From contig JAUCBN010000003.1 of NCBI GenBank assembly GCA_035048815.1, forward strand, positions 18,460,001 through 18,524,000: 64,000 bases of DNA, written 5' to 3'. The DNA is from Abelmoschus esculentus. Taxonomy: Eukaryota; Streptophyta; Magnoliopsida; Malvales; Malvaceae. Made by a program: the position numbers and the translations under genes. Of this stretch, positions 22,768 through 33,657 are shown one piece after another (position 1 is the stretch's first letter; each line of letters opens with the position of its first letter). The notes under the pieces are model-generated. The model was not told the origin of the DNA. It saw only the letters and a list, made by a program, of their open reading frames with translations, and ran no database searches.

Positions 22768-24098
22768 TGATGCGTGTAATAATAGCGCAATTGTGTAGTG
22801 TACACGTCGTAAGTAATAAAGTGATAAGTATATCGTGTATCGTCTCCACAGGGATTGGTATACTTAATATGTCTCCCCTTGTTCCCTTGCTCCTGAAAGA
22901 TAAAGTAAAAACACAGATAAGTGGATTTGTTTAACTAACTAAATAATAAAACATAAAATAAAGGATTGAGAACGATATAGAGAAAGTGGGTAAGATCTAG
23001 ATGCGTCAATTAGTGGATTTGATTGATCTTCTTCTTGTCCAAAGCAATTACACAACACTGCTTCGGCAGTACTACAGATACAACCTCGGCAGCGTTAGTG
23101 TTCTCTGCCGCAGTAATCTCTTGCTCTTGGGCAGATGCATCAAAGTTCAGCAAAGTGTCCATAGTTGACTCTACTTATCTCTAACTTAGAGCGCTGTTGA
23201 TGACGGGTCTTTAACGATACCTCTCGGTGTGAATCAACGATAATCACCAACCAATCCAACACTTCTTTTAGCTTCTAAAACTCTTAACATATCTCTAGGC
23301 CGAGTTAGTATCGTCGACACCGTACTTATCCCTTTCGTGGATCTAACTTTCTCGATGCTAGATAAATAGATTACTTACAAACTTCTCTCTTGAGCTTGAA
23401 TGCAAGAATAAGGAAAGGCAATAAGATAAGCAAACTTCGATATTATTATTGTATTAGAACAAAGAAACAAGAAACAATCTCCTCTCACTAATATCTACAA
23501 CCTTCACCTATCCCTAAGAGATTTAGAACATAATATCGATAAGTACAAATCTTAGGGGAAGGGTTTCTCTAAAATCGGCTCTCCCTAACAATGTGGCCGG
23601 CTAAGCTATATATAATCTTAAATTAGGCCAAACCTTTTCAAAATAAACTCTAACTTGGAGTAGGGAACAAGTCTTCTTCATGAGATCTGATGTTTCCAAG
23701 TTTGCAACCTTCTAGAAAGTTTTTCCCGTTCGGTCTTTGACTTAGGCTTTTAGTGCGCTAGCCTGGTCCAATTGGTGCGCTGCATTTTCCAGAATATTCT
23801 CTATATTTTTGTCTTTCATTCGCCTACAATGTTGATGTTGCCACTCTGGATGCTGCAGCGGCCTTGTCTCTGCCTCGGCCTTAACGATGCTTCTCTGCTG
23901 CCTCCGCCCTGGATATCCCTGCATGTACAGAATATGTAATAATATCTACATTCTCTATAAATGTAAGCTTTGTAAATAGTAATAAGGGAATATCCAATAT
24001 TATGCAATGAGTCCATATTTTAGTTCAAGTTGGTGTATAATAGATGCATAAAGTACCATGAGAAGGGAAGTAAATAACTGCCTTTTAGGCACTCATCA
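22768..24098 (-). repeat. E5 3' LTR
   Basis: TG...CA on the minus strand, 1331 bp, the same length as its partner. It is closely similar to the E7 and E3 LTRs. Palindrome copies occur near 23060 and 23100. Confidence 0.93.
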
Positions 24099-25091
24099 AA
24101 TACCCCCAAACTCAAACTATTGCTTGTCCTCAAGCAATGCAAGACATCAAATTGCCGAACCTTACTCCCCTTTGGTCTTACTTTTCCATCTATTCTCCCC
24201 ACCATGGTCAGGTTTATCTCTCCGTTTTAGCCACTAGTTTACCCAAGGACTTTTACTAAGAAACAAGCTATAAGGCTAGGTGAGTGTGTGCATTTTATGG
24301 ACAAGGTTGATTCAAGGCTTTCTTAGATAAACTCTAAGTTCAAGACAAGTAGAATTTGGATTAAAGCTATCTCCTCAAAACAACATGTCTTGAGCCAATT
24401 TCGGGCACCTCAATATATGTGTTTTCTATATTTTATTTTATTTTATTTTAAGCTAACTTTAGCATACTAGAGCCAGTTTTGGACACCTCTAGAATGAAGG
24501 AGAGTAAAACTAGAACCAGTTTCGGGCACCTCTAGTTATTTTTCCAAAAGATTCTAAGCCTTTATCACCTAAGTTCATTAAAAGAACTCCTAAATCAAGA
24601 AAGTTCAAAAAGTGTTTTTTTATTTTCTAACCCTAAAATAAGCTTCTAAGTTTTATTCCATGAGTATCTTATGGTTATCCCTTCAAAACAAAACTTGGCC
24701 ATGGTAAGGAGAAAGATTTTTATAGCCTTAAAGGAGTAAGCTAAAGCAAAGCTGATGTAGAGTAGTACAAGATTAAAAACAGTAATTCAAGAAAAGAGAA
24801 TATTGCCAAAAATTTCATAAAAAAGTACTCCCTTTATCATGGTAACACCGCGGTAGTGGGTTGCCTCGGTAGTGCTTCTGCACCTACAATACCCCCAAAC
24901 TCAAATCGAGCACTGTCCTTAATGATCAACATATAAGTCAAACAATAAGTAAATGAGATATGCGGTGTCGGATCAGTCTTCGCAGATCTAGTTGGAGATA
25001 TCTTTTGTGATTCCCGATTTTGTCTAAAAAAATAAGAACGAAAATAAAACTAAAAATAATTAAATGTTCAAAATTAAATCAGAGGAGAATG
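24099..25091 (-). other. E5 3' non-coding region: PPT, hairpins
   Basis: No gene is supported. Minus-strand features from the LTR inward: the PPT GAGTTTGGGGGTATT (24099-24113), an AGGA-loop hairpin with arms ATTGCTTG/CAAGCAAT (24119-24138), three 26-nt hairpins (24389-24414, 24467-24492, 24510-24535), and a second hairpin-PPT module, partly decayed (24893-24927). The stretch 24930-25091 links directly to the integrase stop, so the third ORF and its promoter region are missing. Confidence 0.8.
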
Positions 25092-25318
25092 TCATGTAGA
25101 TGCATCGCCTAAAGTGATGGTTTCCATCGTTTTCGTCTCTTGATGTTCAGAGTAATGCTCCAACCGTTGGCCATTCACTCTGAATTCAACACCTTCTTTT
25201 TGTGACTTAATTGTGACTGCTCCATGGGGATAAACCTTAACAATTTCGAAAGTACCTGACCATCTGGATTTAAGTTTCCCAGGGAATAACTTGAGTCTGG
25301 AGTTAAAGAGGAGGACTT
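25092..25318 (-). pseudogene. E5 integrase, C-terminal end
   Basis: Minus strand: VLLFNSRLKLFPGKLKSRW, HGAVTIKSQKEGVEFRV, then TITLGDAST and stop at 25092-25094. This piece belongs to 36822-37840; the break between them is the E6 insertion (TSD GACTT). The tail matters because E1, E3 and E7 keep fragments of it joined to their proteases. Confidence 0.9.
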
Positions 25319-28300
25319 TGTAACCCCCTTAACCCGGCCTAGACGGAACCGACACTAATGGGTTACACAGGGAATATCAAACCAAACCCGCAAGGGTCCG
25401 ATTCGATAAACAACCCTAAAACTGTTATATTTTTTTTATTTTATCTTACCTATATGCACAATCTTATTCTTACATGTCATGGTCTCATACAAAGCATTAA
25501 CGGTAACAAATTAATCAAAAACAAACGTTCGATTAAACACTTAAGTAAATTAAGGACTAAAACGTAAAACTTTTAAATTCTTTTAATAAAATATAAATTT
25601 TTTTCATCAAAGTTCAACTAAACACTCAAGTGTTCTTCACAGCAAATTTCAATTCAAACGGATCATTCTAACATCATCAATTGCATGTTTCTTTAATTTA
25701 GGGACCAAAATGTAAAACTTCCAAAAATACAAGGACTTTATCCAAATTAGGTTAACTATCTTGAAATTAAGTCAACTTTATGCATGTATGCAAAATTTTA
25801 GCTCAAAATAACAACTGTAAGTACCCTAATCGAACAAAGGAAGATATCCGGGACTAAAATGCAACTTCCAGCAACTTTCAATCCTTGGTAGTCAAAGGTT
25901 TCGAAACCTTCCCAGAGGTTTCGAAACTTTTTGAAAAATGTTTTGAAACTTTCCTGGAAAGTTTCAATACTTTTCGAGTCCAGTAGCTTCCCAGAATTGA
26001 AACTGCCCGCAAGGTTTTGAAACTTCCTGAAGGTTTCGAAACTATTTGACAATGGTTTCGGAACCTTCCCAGAGGTTTCGAAACTTTGGGTCTGGAACCT
26101 AAAGTTCCGTTACACTAAGTGAATACTAACAATACGGTACACGACCATTAGACACTTCCAACTAAATACATAATTCCTAGGCATAATTAACAACTTATAA
26201 CACATGATTTACAACGTCATTGACATCATTCAAACTATAGGCATGCTTCCTAGAAGATGATTAAAACATAACAATCATGCAAGTACACACTTCAACAATC
26301 CAAACAATTCCATAGTCCAACAATTAACAATCAAGCAATAATGGTCTTATTACAACATAAACGAAAGCCTAAGTGCACACTCCTCACATTGGTTGGGTTA
26401 CACATTGCCTTACCCAATTTATTTGCCAAAAACATACCAAATTCAAAGTGATTCTTCCCCTTGGTTTCCTTGCCCCGAACGAAGACCCAAGTGCCTTTAT
26501 TTTTCTGCAAGGATGAAAAGAAAGCTTAAGCAAACATGCTTAGTGAGGAAGCTCTACACAAAATCATCAATGCATCTATTTAAAACCATAATGAATCCAT
26601 AATTTGTAATACATTGTTAAATCATGCATGCTAACATCTCATGCTCATGTTCTTTAAACCATATGCAACCTTGAGTTTACTTAACATTATCAAAACAATT
26701 TATAAGTAATGCACAATGTTCTTCTCAAATTCATGTATGTATATTGGCATTCTATTGACCACTTAATGTGAACCTTGAGTTCACCGAATACACGGATCTA
26801 TTGTTAGAGACCATTGTCTCGTCATGACATGAAGTCACCATTGACATGACACTAAGTCACCATTGACATGACTCAATGTCACCATTGACATGACACCAAC
26901 TCACCATTGTAGCACTACCACGCACGATCGGACACATAGTCACTCTTGTTACGTGTAGGTGGCTCTACCACGCACGGTTGGACATAAAGTCACCCTTGTT
27001 ACGTGTAGGCAATATTCTGTATTCTCAATTTTGTTTATAGTGCACTTAAGACAATCCTAATGACATGTCATTCGTATTCGAATCTAAAGTTAGTGTTACT
27101 AAGCCAATATCATAATCAAATGTGCATGATAACTTGTTGCTCATAATGCATGCATAATATGTTCAACAAATGAACCAAAAGCCATGCCCAAAGGCACCAT
27201 CATATATAAGGCAATTAACCATATTGTATTCCAAATCATTTCTCATAATTTTCCATAATCATGGATGCTAAATAAGCAAGTATATCTCATGTATGCACCA
27301 ATTCAAATCATGCTCATGCATTTCCATAAATCTCATTGCATTACCAACATAATGCCTTTATCAAACGTAGCCGAAACTCATGTTGATTTACCAAAATATT
27401 TGCTTTACTTACTCTTGAACTATGGAAGGTTTTCACACTCTTCCATAGTCCCCAAAACAAAACCGTACCAAACGCGATTCGTTTAAAATCTGTAATCACT
27501 CACCAACAAGCGAAACAAGCTTTCGCCATTATCCGATGATCGCGCCAACGCACCAGCACTCAAGCACCTTCTTGTACCTCTTCTACAATATTAAAAACAT
27601 AGGATTCTCACATCATAACATGCTCAAACCAACAGTCATATCCGATCACCATAAAACTAACGAAAACTTAGCCAAAAAGACCGTAAACTAAGCCGAAACG
27701 CATTCGAACAACATCAGCCCAAAACCTAACGAATCTAACATCTAATCCACTTCAATTATGAACCAAAAACACATACAAACCATCCTTATACCTCCATCAA
27801 CATTAATGCATCTAAAACAGCCCCTAAAACAACCGAAAAACACCATAAAACTACACAGATTGTATTATTTCGGGATTAAATTAATGTGCTATCAAATGAA
27901 GACTCAATTAATCATTTAATTAACATAAAAACATAATTGAATCCATCTAATTCCAACATTTAATGAGATCCAAAACGATTTCACAAAAACATTCACAAAA
28001 TCACTAGATCTAACATTGAAAACATAAAATAAAGTTTTTATTCAAAGATTAGCAAGCTAATACTTGGGAATTTCAATAAAGAACCTTAGAAAAGAATTAA
28101 AAATCCAGAAAATTACCTTTAAGATCTATTCACCAAAAAGATGTAATTTCCCCTTCTTGATTCCTTGCAATTTGATGTTGATTTGATAAAATTGATGGTT
28201 AGATTTTGTAAAGGATGGAAAGATGATTAAAATGATGTAATCTTTATGGAAAAAGATGCAAAAATCAGCAAGGAATTGAAGAGAAAAGATGAAGGAAAAT

Positions 28301-28778
28301 GGAGAGAAAATGAGAGAAAAAGATGAGAGAAAAAAGTAGTTTTAAGAGAAAATGATTTATCATCTTTAATTAAAGTAATTAAAAAGCATTTTGGTGAATA
28401 AATCATTATTAAAAATTAAAATAGGTTTATGGCCCTCTAAGGATTCTAAGCTTAGCTTGCTTTTCAATTTAGTCACTAAAACATCAAATTTTCGAAAATT
28501 ACAAAATAAGTCCTCCAATTTTTCCAAAAATTACAAATTGGTCATTTATGCATAATTAAGCATAATTAAAAATCAATATAAAATTCAAATTACTTTCTTT
28601 TAATTTTGAAACATATTTTTAATATTTTTAAACCATATCCCACAATTATTATTTTTCCTAATTAAAATATTCTTATTTTATTTTTCCCCGGAATAATGAA
28701 CCGGAGAACCCGATTCAACCCGAATCAAATTCTCCTAACTAAAGCCTAAACTAATAACCCCAAAAACGGGATGTTACA
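25319..28778 (-). repeat. E6 3' LTR
   Basis: 3460 bp, TGTAACATCCCG ... GGGGGTTACA on the minus strand. It includes the TTTCGAAA palindrome block (25905-26095) and a tandem GTCACCATTGACATGAC-type array (26824-26920). It is about 300 bp longer than the 5' LTR because of one deletion in the latter. Confidence 0.95.
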
Positions 28779-30250
28779 ACTCTCTCCCTCTTAAGAAAAT
28801 TTTGTCCTCGAAATTTACCTAAAGTAAACAAGTGAGGAAACTGCTCCTCCATGCTTTTCCTTGTCATCCAAGTTGCTTCTTCAACACCTCGATGTTTCCA
28901 AAGTACTTTAACCAAATCTATGGTCTTTCCTCGAAGAACCTTTGTATCCACATCCAAAATCCTCACCGGTTCTTTCTCATAACTCATATCCTCCCTTAAC
29001 TCAATCTCCTCAATCGGAACAACATATGAAGGATCCGATCTATATCTATGAAGCATTGATACATGAAAAACACCATGCATCTTACTCAACTCCTTTGGCA
29101 ACCTCAATCTATAAGCAACAGGACCAATACGCTCCAACACCTCATATGGTCCAATAAATCGAGGACTCAACTTACCCTTTCGTCCAAACCTCATTACCTT
29201 CTTCCATGGAGAAACCTTAAGAAACACTTTGTCCCAAACATCATACTCTTATCTCTTTATGCTTTAAATCGGCATATGACTTCTGCCTATCCGAAGCTTC
29301 CTTAAGTTTAGTACATATAAACTTAACTTTCTCATCCGTATCCTTCAACACTTGAGGCAAAGAAACATACTTATGTCCAACTTCCTTCCAACACAAAGGT
29401 GTACGACACTTACGCCCATATAACGCCTCAAACGGTACCATCTGTATACTTGTCTGAAAACTATTATTATAAGCAAACTCTACCAACGGCAATTGCTTCT
29501 CCCAAGAACCTTGAAACTCGATTACACAACACCTCAACATATCTTCTAAAGTCTGAATAACACGCTCAGACTGTCCATCCGTCTGTGGATGATAAGTTGT
29601 ACTAAAGCTAAGCCTCGTACCCAAAGCTGTCTGCAAAGTCCTCCAAAACTTGGATGTAAACCGCGGATCTCTATCCGATATGATCGACCTTGGAACACCA
29701 TGCAATCTCACCACCTCAGAAACATACAAATCCGCTAACTTATCCATGGAGTACGCCGTATGCACAACAAGAAAATATGCACACTTCGTAAACTTATCAA
29801 CAATCACCCATATAGAATCCTTTTTGGACGGTGTTAATGGCAACCCCGTCACAAAATCCATGGTAATTCTCTCCCATTTCCATTCCGGAACTTGAACCGG
29901 ATGTAACAATCCTGCAGGGAACTGATGTTCAGTTTTCACTCGCTGACACACCATACAACGAGATACAAACTCCGTCACATCCTTCTTTAAACCAACCCAA
30001 AAGTACACACTTTTGAGATCTCTATACCTCTTCACACTACCCGGATGCATAGCAAACGGACTAGTATGAGCTTCCACCAAGATAACTTGCCTCAACTCCA
30101 GATCATCCGGCACCACAATCCGACCTCTAAAACACAAGACCTCATCATCATCAAAATGATAATTGGTCGGTCTACCCTCAGCAATATCCTCCACAAAAGG
30201 TACTAAAGCCTCATCCTCTAACAGTTTCACCTTGATCATCTCAACCAAAA
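28751..30250 (-). pseudogene. E6 integrase with chromodomain-like C-terminus
   Basis: Integrase inserts the cDNA. N-terminal zinc-binding residues H...H (EAHTSPFAMHPG) and C-x2-C (SRCMVCQ), then the catalytic triad in MDFVTGLP, ISDRDPRF and GQSERVIQTLED. A stop follows KHKEIRV (29241), then the frame continues with MRFGRKGKLSPRFIGPYEV, FHVSMLHRY and the chromodomain-like tail EPVRILDVDTKVLRGKTI ... VEEATWMTRKSMEEQFPHLF. Such tails are typical of chromoviruses and thought to guide integration to heterochromatin. The last codons run through the PPT into the LTR. Confidence 0.92.
28779..28792 (-). other. E6 polypurine tract
   Basis: AAGAGGGAGAGAGT on the minus strand, immediately before the 3' LTR. 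Its last three bases, AGT, are the same three extra bases found at the left end of the solo LTR at 16912. Confidence 0.85.
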
Positions 30251-30770
30251 AAGGTTTTACTTGCAACTCCGCCACCAAACCACCTTCCTTAGAAATACTC
30301 AATCTAGCAAACATCGCTCTCAACCCAACAGCCGCTTTACAACTCAAAGCATCGGCCACTACATTGGCTTTCCCCGGATGATACTCAATAGATAAATCAT
30401 AATCCTTTAGCAGCTCCATCCATCTTCGTTGCCTAAGATTCAAATCCTTTTGTGACATGAGATACTTCAAACTCTTATGATCCATGTATATAGTACACTT
30501 CTCTCCGAACAAATAATGTCTCCAAATCTTCAAGGCAAAAACCATCGCCGCCAGCTCCAAATCATGAGTCGGATAATTCTTTTCATGTACCCTCAACTAT
30601 CTAGAAGCATAAGCTACAACTTTCCCTTCTTGCATCAAAACACACCCGAGAACTACGTATGATGCATCACTATAAACCATGAAATCCTTACCGGATTTGG
30701 GTTGAACCAACACCGGTGCACTAGTCAACACTTCCTTCAACTTCTCAAAACTCTTTTGTTGACTTTCTTT
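30250..30770 (-). pseudogene. E6 RNase H
   Basis: Acidic catalytic residues are visible in VYSDAS, HDLELAAMVFALKIWRHYLFG and YMDHKSLKYL; the third motif is normally T-D-H and here has Met before Asp. A TAG (30597-30599 region, after VVAYASR) breaks the frame. The tether region ends with HPGKANVVADALS. The domain degrades the RNA strand during reverse transcription. Confidence 0.88.
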
Positions 30771-31703
30771 CCACTCAAAAGGAACTTTCGTTTGCAACAA
30801 CTTGGTCATAGGAGCAGCAATGCTCGAAAAACCCTCAACGAACCTACGATAATGCCCAACCAAGCCTAGGAAACTCTGGACCTCTAACACCGATCTCGGT
30901 TGCTTCCAACCCATAACGGCCTCTATCTTCTTCGGATCAACACTAATACCCTTTTCTGACACCACATGACCAAGAAACACCACCTCTTTTAACCAAAACT
31001 CACACTTACTTAACTTAGCATACAACTGGTTCTCTTTCAACGCTTGCAACACTATCCGTAAATGCCGATCATGATCTTCCTTGATACGTGAATACACGAG
31101 GATATCATCTATGAACACCACTACAAACTGGTCCAAGTACTCATGAAATACCTAGTTCATCATATCCATAAAAGCAGCAGGGGCATTTGTCAATCCAAAC
31201 GGCATCACCAAAAACTCATAATGACCATACCTTGTCCGAAAAGCCGTTTTCAACACATCCTCCTCTTTCACTTTCAACTGGTAGTACCCTGATCTCAAAT
31301 CAATCTTCGAGAACACACTTGCTCCTCGAAACTGATCAAACAAGTCGTCAATCCTTGATAAAGGATACTTATTCTTCACGGTCAACTTATTCAGTTGCCG
31401 ATAATCAATGCACATCCTCATTGTGCCATCTTTCTTCTTCACAAACAATACCGGTGCACCCCAAGGTGACACACTCGATCGTATAAAACCATGGTCAAGC
31501 AACTCTTGCAACTACATTTTTAAGTCTTTCAACTCCTTAGGTGCCATGCGGTAAGGAGCAATGGACACCAGATTAGTACCAGCATAAGTCTCGAAACTAA
31601 ACTCCATATCACGACCAGGAGGTAATCCTGGGAACTCCTCAGGAAAAACTTCTAGAAAGTCACGTACTGTTCGAATATCCTGCACCCGAACCTCTCCTAT
31701 CAC
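30770..31703 (-). pseudogene. E6 reverse transcriptase
   Basis: Motifs in order: VRDFLEVFPEEFPGLPPGR, GFIRSSVSPWGAPVLFVKKKDG, MRMCIDYRQLNKLTV, FSKIDLRSGYYQLKV, MPFGLTNAPAAFMDMMN and the catalytic VVFIDDILVYS. TAG stops interrupt at 31512-31514 (a Gln codon) and about 31152-31154 (an Arg codon). The frame joining to the protease is shifted near 31690. Confidence 0.92.
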
Positions 31704-32180
31704 CCGGGTTCATTACATATGCTAGATATGCCAAACCACCATGTTGCATTAACTTTTCCGCTAGCAAGGCTAAAACTATATTGGATAAGAATCCGGTATA
31801 CTCACTCTTAACCACAACCTCGCTACCATCTAACAACCTCAAGGTAACCCGTTTCTTTTCAAAATCCACCACAGCTCTATGCTCCGTCAACCAGTCAACC
31901 CCCAAGATAAGGTCAAAACCATGAAACGGTAACTCCATCAAGTCAACCTCAAAGACATGCCCTTGTACCTCCAACGGACACCTCCTATACAACCTCCTTA
32001 CGATCACCGTCTCACCCAAAGAACTAGTAACCACAACCCCCACATCTAAAACCTCAACAGAGATATCTAACAAATATGCATGCTCACTCAAAACGTAAGA
32101 ATACGTAGATCCCAAATCTATCAAAGAAAACAACGGTACATTTTGTAAAGAAAAAGCACCTACAACCACATCCGTAGCAT
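31690..32180 (-). pseudogene. E6 protease
   Basis: The active-site region is FSLIDLGSTYSYVLS (Asp-Leu-Gly; the Del group usually has Asp-Pro-Gly-Ser-Thr). The second half has DLILGVDWLTEHRAVVDFEKKRVTL. It is read in the same frame as gag, as in other chromoviruses with a single Gag-Pol. Confidence 0.85.
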
Positions 32181-33351
32181 TACGGGTCCCACGTTGAGCA
32201 TAAACTCTACGACCATCTCCCTTCCTCTCAAGAGGACCTCTACCTCCACCGTGTCCTCTGCCAAGTACCATAGTAGCCTCAGCTCGGTTACCAACCTCAC
32301 CAGCAAACGTCGGACAATCCCTCTTCTTGTGATCCTTAAATCCACAACCAATGCAGGCACCAGTGGCCCACCAACACTCTCCCGGATGGCGTCTAGAACA
32401 CAAGTTACAAACTGCTATATCACCATCACCTCTACCAAACTGCTGAGCACGACCGCCGTGTCCAAAATCACCCCGACATCGATCAGCTTTGTATCGGTTG
32501 TCCCGAAACCTTTTACCCTTATTACCTTGGGTGCTAGCCTCAGCAGGCCTCTTCCCAATATCGGAAGACTTCCTAGCCTCCCTCAGGGACTCCTCAACAT
32601 CCTTAGCCTTATTAACAAGCATATCAAACTTAGTGTACTCCGTAGCCAACAAATATGTCTTGATCTCCGGATCCAAACCATATCGGAACCTGTCACATCT
32701 CATACGCTCTGTATGAACCAACTCAGGATCATAGTGACTCAATCTGATAAACTGTATCTCATAGCCAGCCACACTCAGAGTGCCCTACACCAAGGACATG
32801 AACTCCCTCTTACGTGCATCCTCGTACTACGGACCCAAAAACTTCTGCACAAAGGCGGTCCTGAAGTATTCCCACGTCAGGTTAGCAACTGATACACCCA
32901 CTTTCGTGGTAGTCTACCATCTATAAGCATCTCCCTGAAGCAGAGAGACCACGCAACCCAACCTCCGGGCATCCTAACAGTCCATCTGATCTAAAATCCT
33001 CTCAGTGCTAGCCAACCACTCCTTAGCTAAACTTGGGTCAAATCCACGAAACTCAACACCTCTCAAGCTACGTAATCACTCTAGCAGTAGCCCTAGAGTA
33101 ACCATAATAACAGGTACGGGAGCCGGTACATGCACTTCAGCCATAGCTGCCTGAAACGCACCCGTCATAGCCTGTATGAATGGTGCAAACTCTCTGAACT
33201 GGCCTCCTACTGGAATCGGAGGCACACCAGTGGGTGGCACACCAGTTGGTGGAAGAGGTGGAAGCGGTTCCTCCCTCACAGTCGCCTCTCCCTCTATCTG
33301 ACCATCAGTGATCAAGCTCGCACTAGCACGTGTCTCTCGTCTCGGAGGCAT
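32180..33351 (-). pseudogene. gag: E6 gag
   Basis: The ATG at 33351 gives MPPRRETRAS, then a Pro-rich stretch. A frameshift near 33080 and stops at about 32970-32790 break the capsid part (EWLASTERILDQMDC, QGDAYRW, EYFRTAFVQKFLGP). An open frame then runs YEIQFIRLSHYDPELV ... RYGLDPEIKTYL. There are two Cys clusters, with the classical knuckle CIGCGFKDHKKRDC near 32340. Confidence 0.88.
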
Positions 33352-33632
33352 TATCCAAATACTTCAAACATGCAATTTTAAAACATAATATCAAGACATA
33401 TTAAACTTATATTCGGGCAAGATCCAAGGGAAACCGAAGAACATCTAAAAACATGTTGGCATTGGCAATGTGTAACTGACCACCCCTTTTACCCATAATC
33501 ATTCTATGTACACTCACAATATATAGGTATGCACACAACAACAACATATCACACTCATTCTTACACTTTAACATACCAACCATAAAACATAGTAAACCAA
33601 CACGTACTTTGACAAGTTAACTACACACTTTA

Positions 33633-33652
33633 CAAACCTTGCTCTGAAACCA
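33633..33652 (-). other. E6 primer-binding site (initiator tRNA-Met)
   Basis: Minus strand TGGTTTCAGAGCAAGGTTTG, five bases after the 5' LTR. It matches the complement of plant initiator tRNA-Met (TGGTATCAGAGCCAGGTTTC) except at a few positions. Confidence 0.85.
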
Positions 33653-33657
33653 CCAAA

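Noticed and set aside
25905..26095. TTTCGAAA arrays as heat-shock elements
   Set aside because: Heat-shock elements need GAA and TTC blocks separated by two bases; here TTC and GAA abut, so the pattern does not fit.
26824..26920. Short regular repeats considered as a CRISPR-like array
   Set aside because: Units are contiguous tandem copies without unique spacers, inside a plant retrotransposon LTR.
32194..32892. Plus-strand ORF of 232 codons inside E6 gag
   Set aside because: It is the complement of the recognisable Gag zinc-knuckle and protease region, so a shadow frame.
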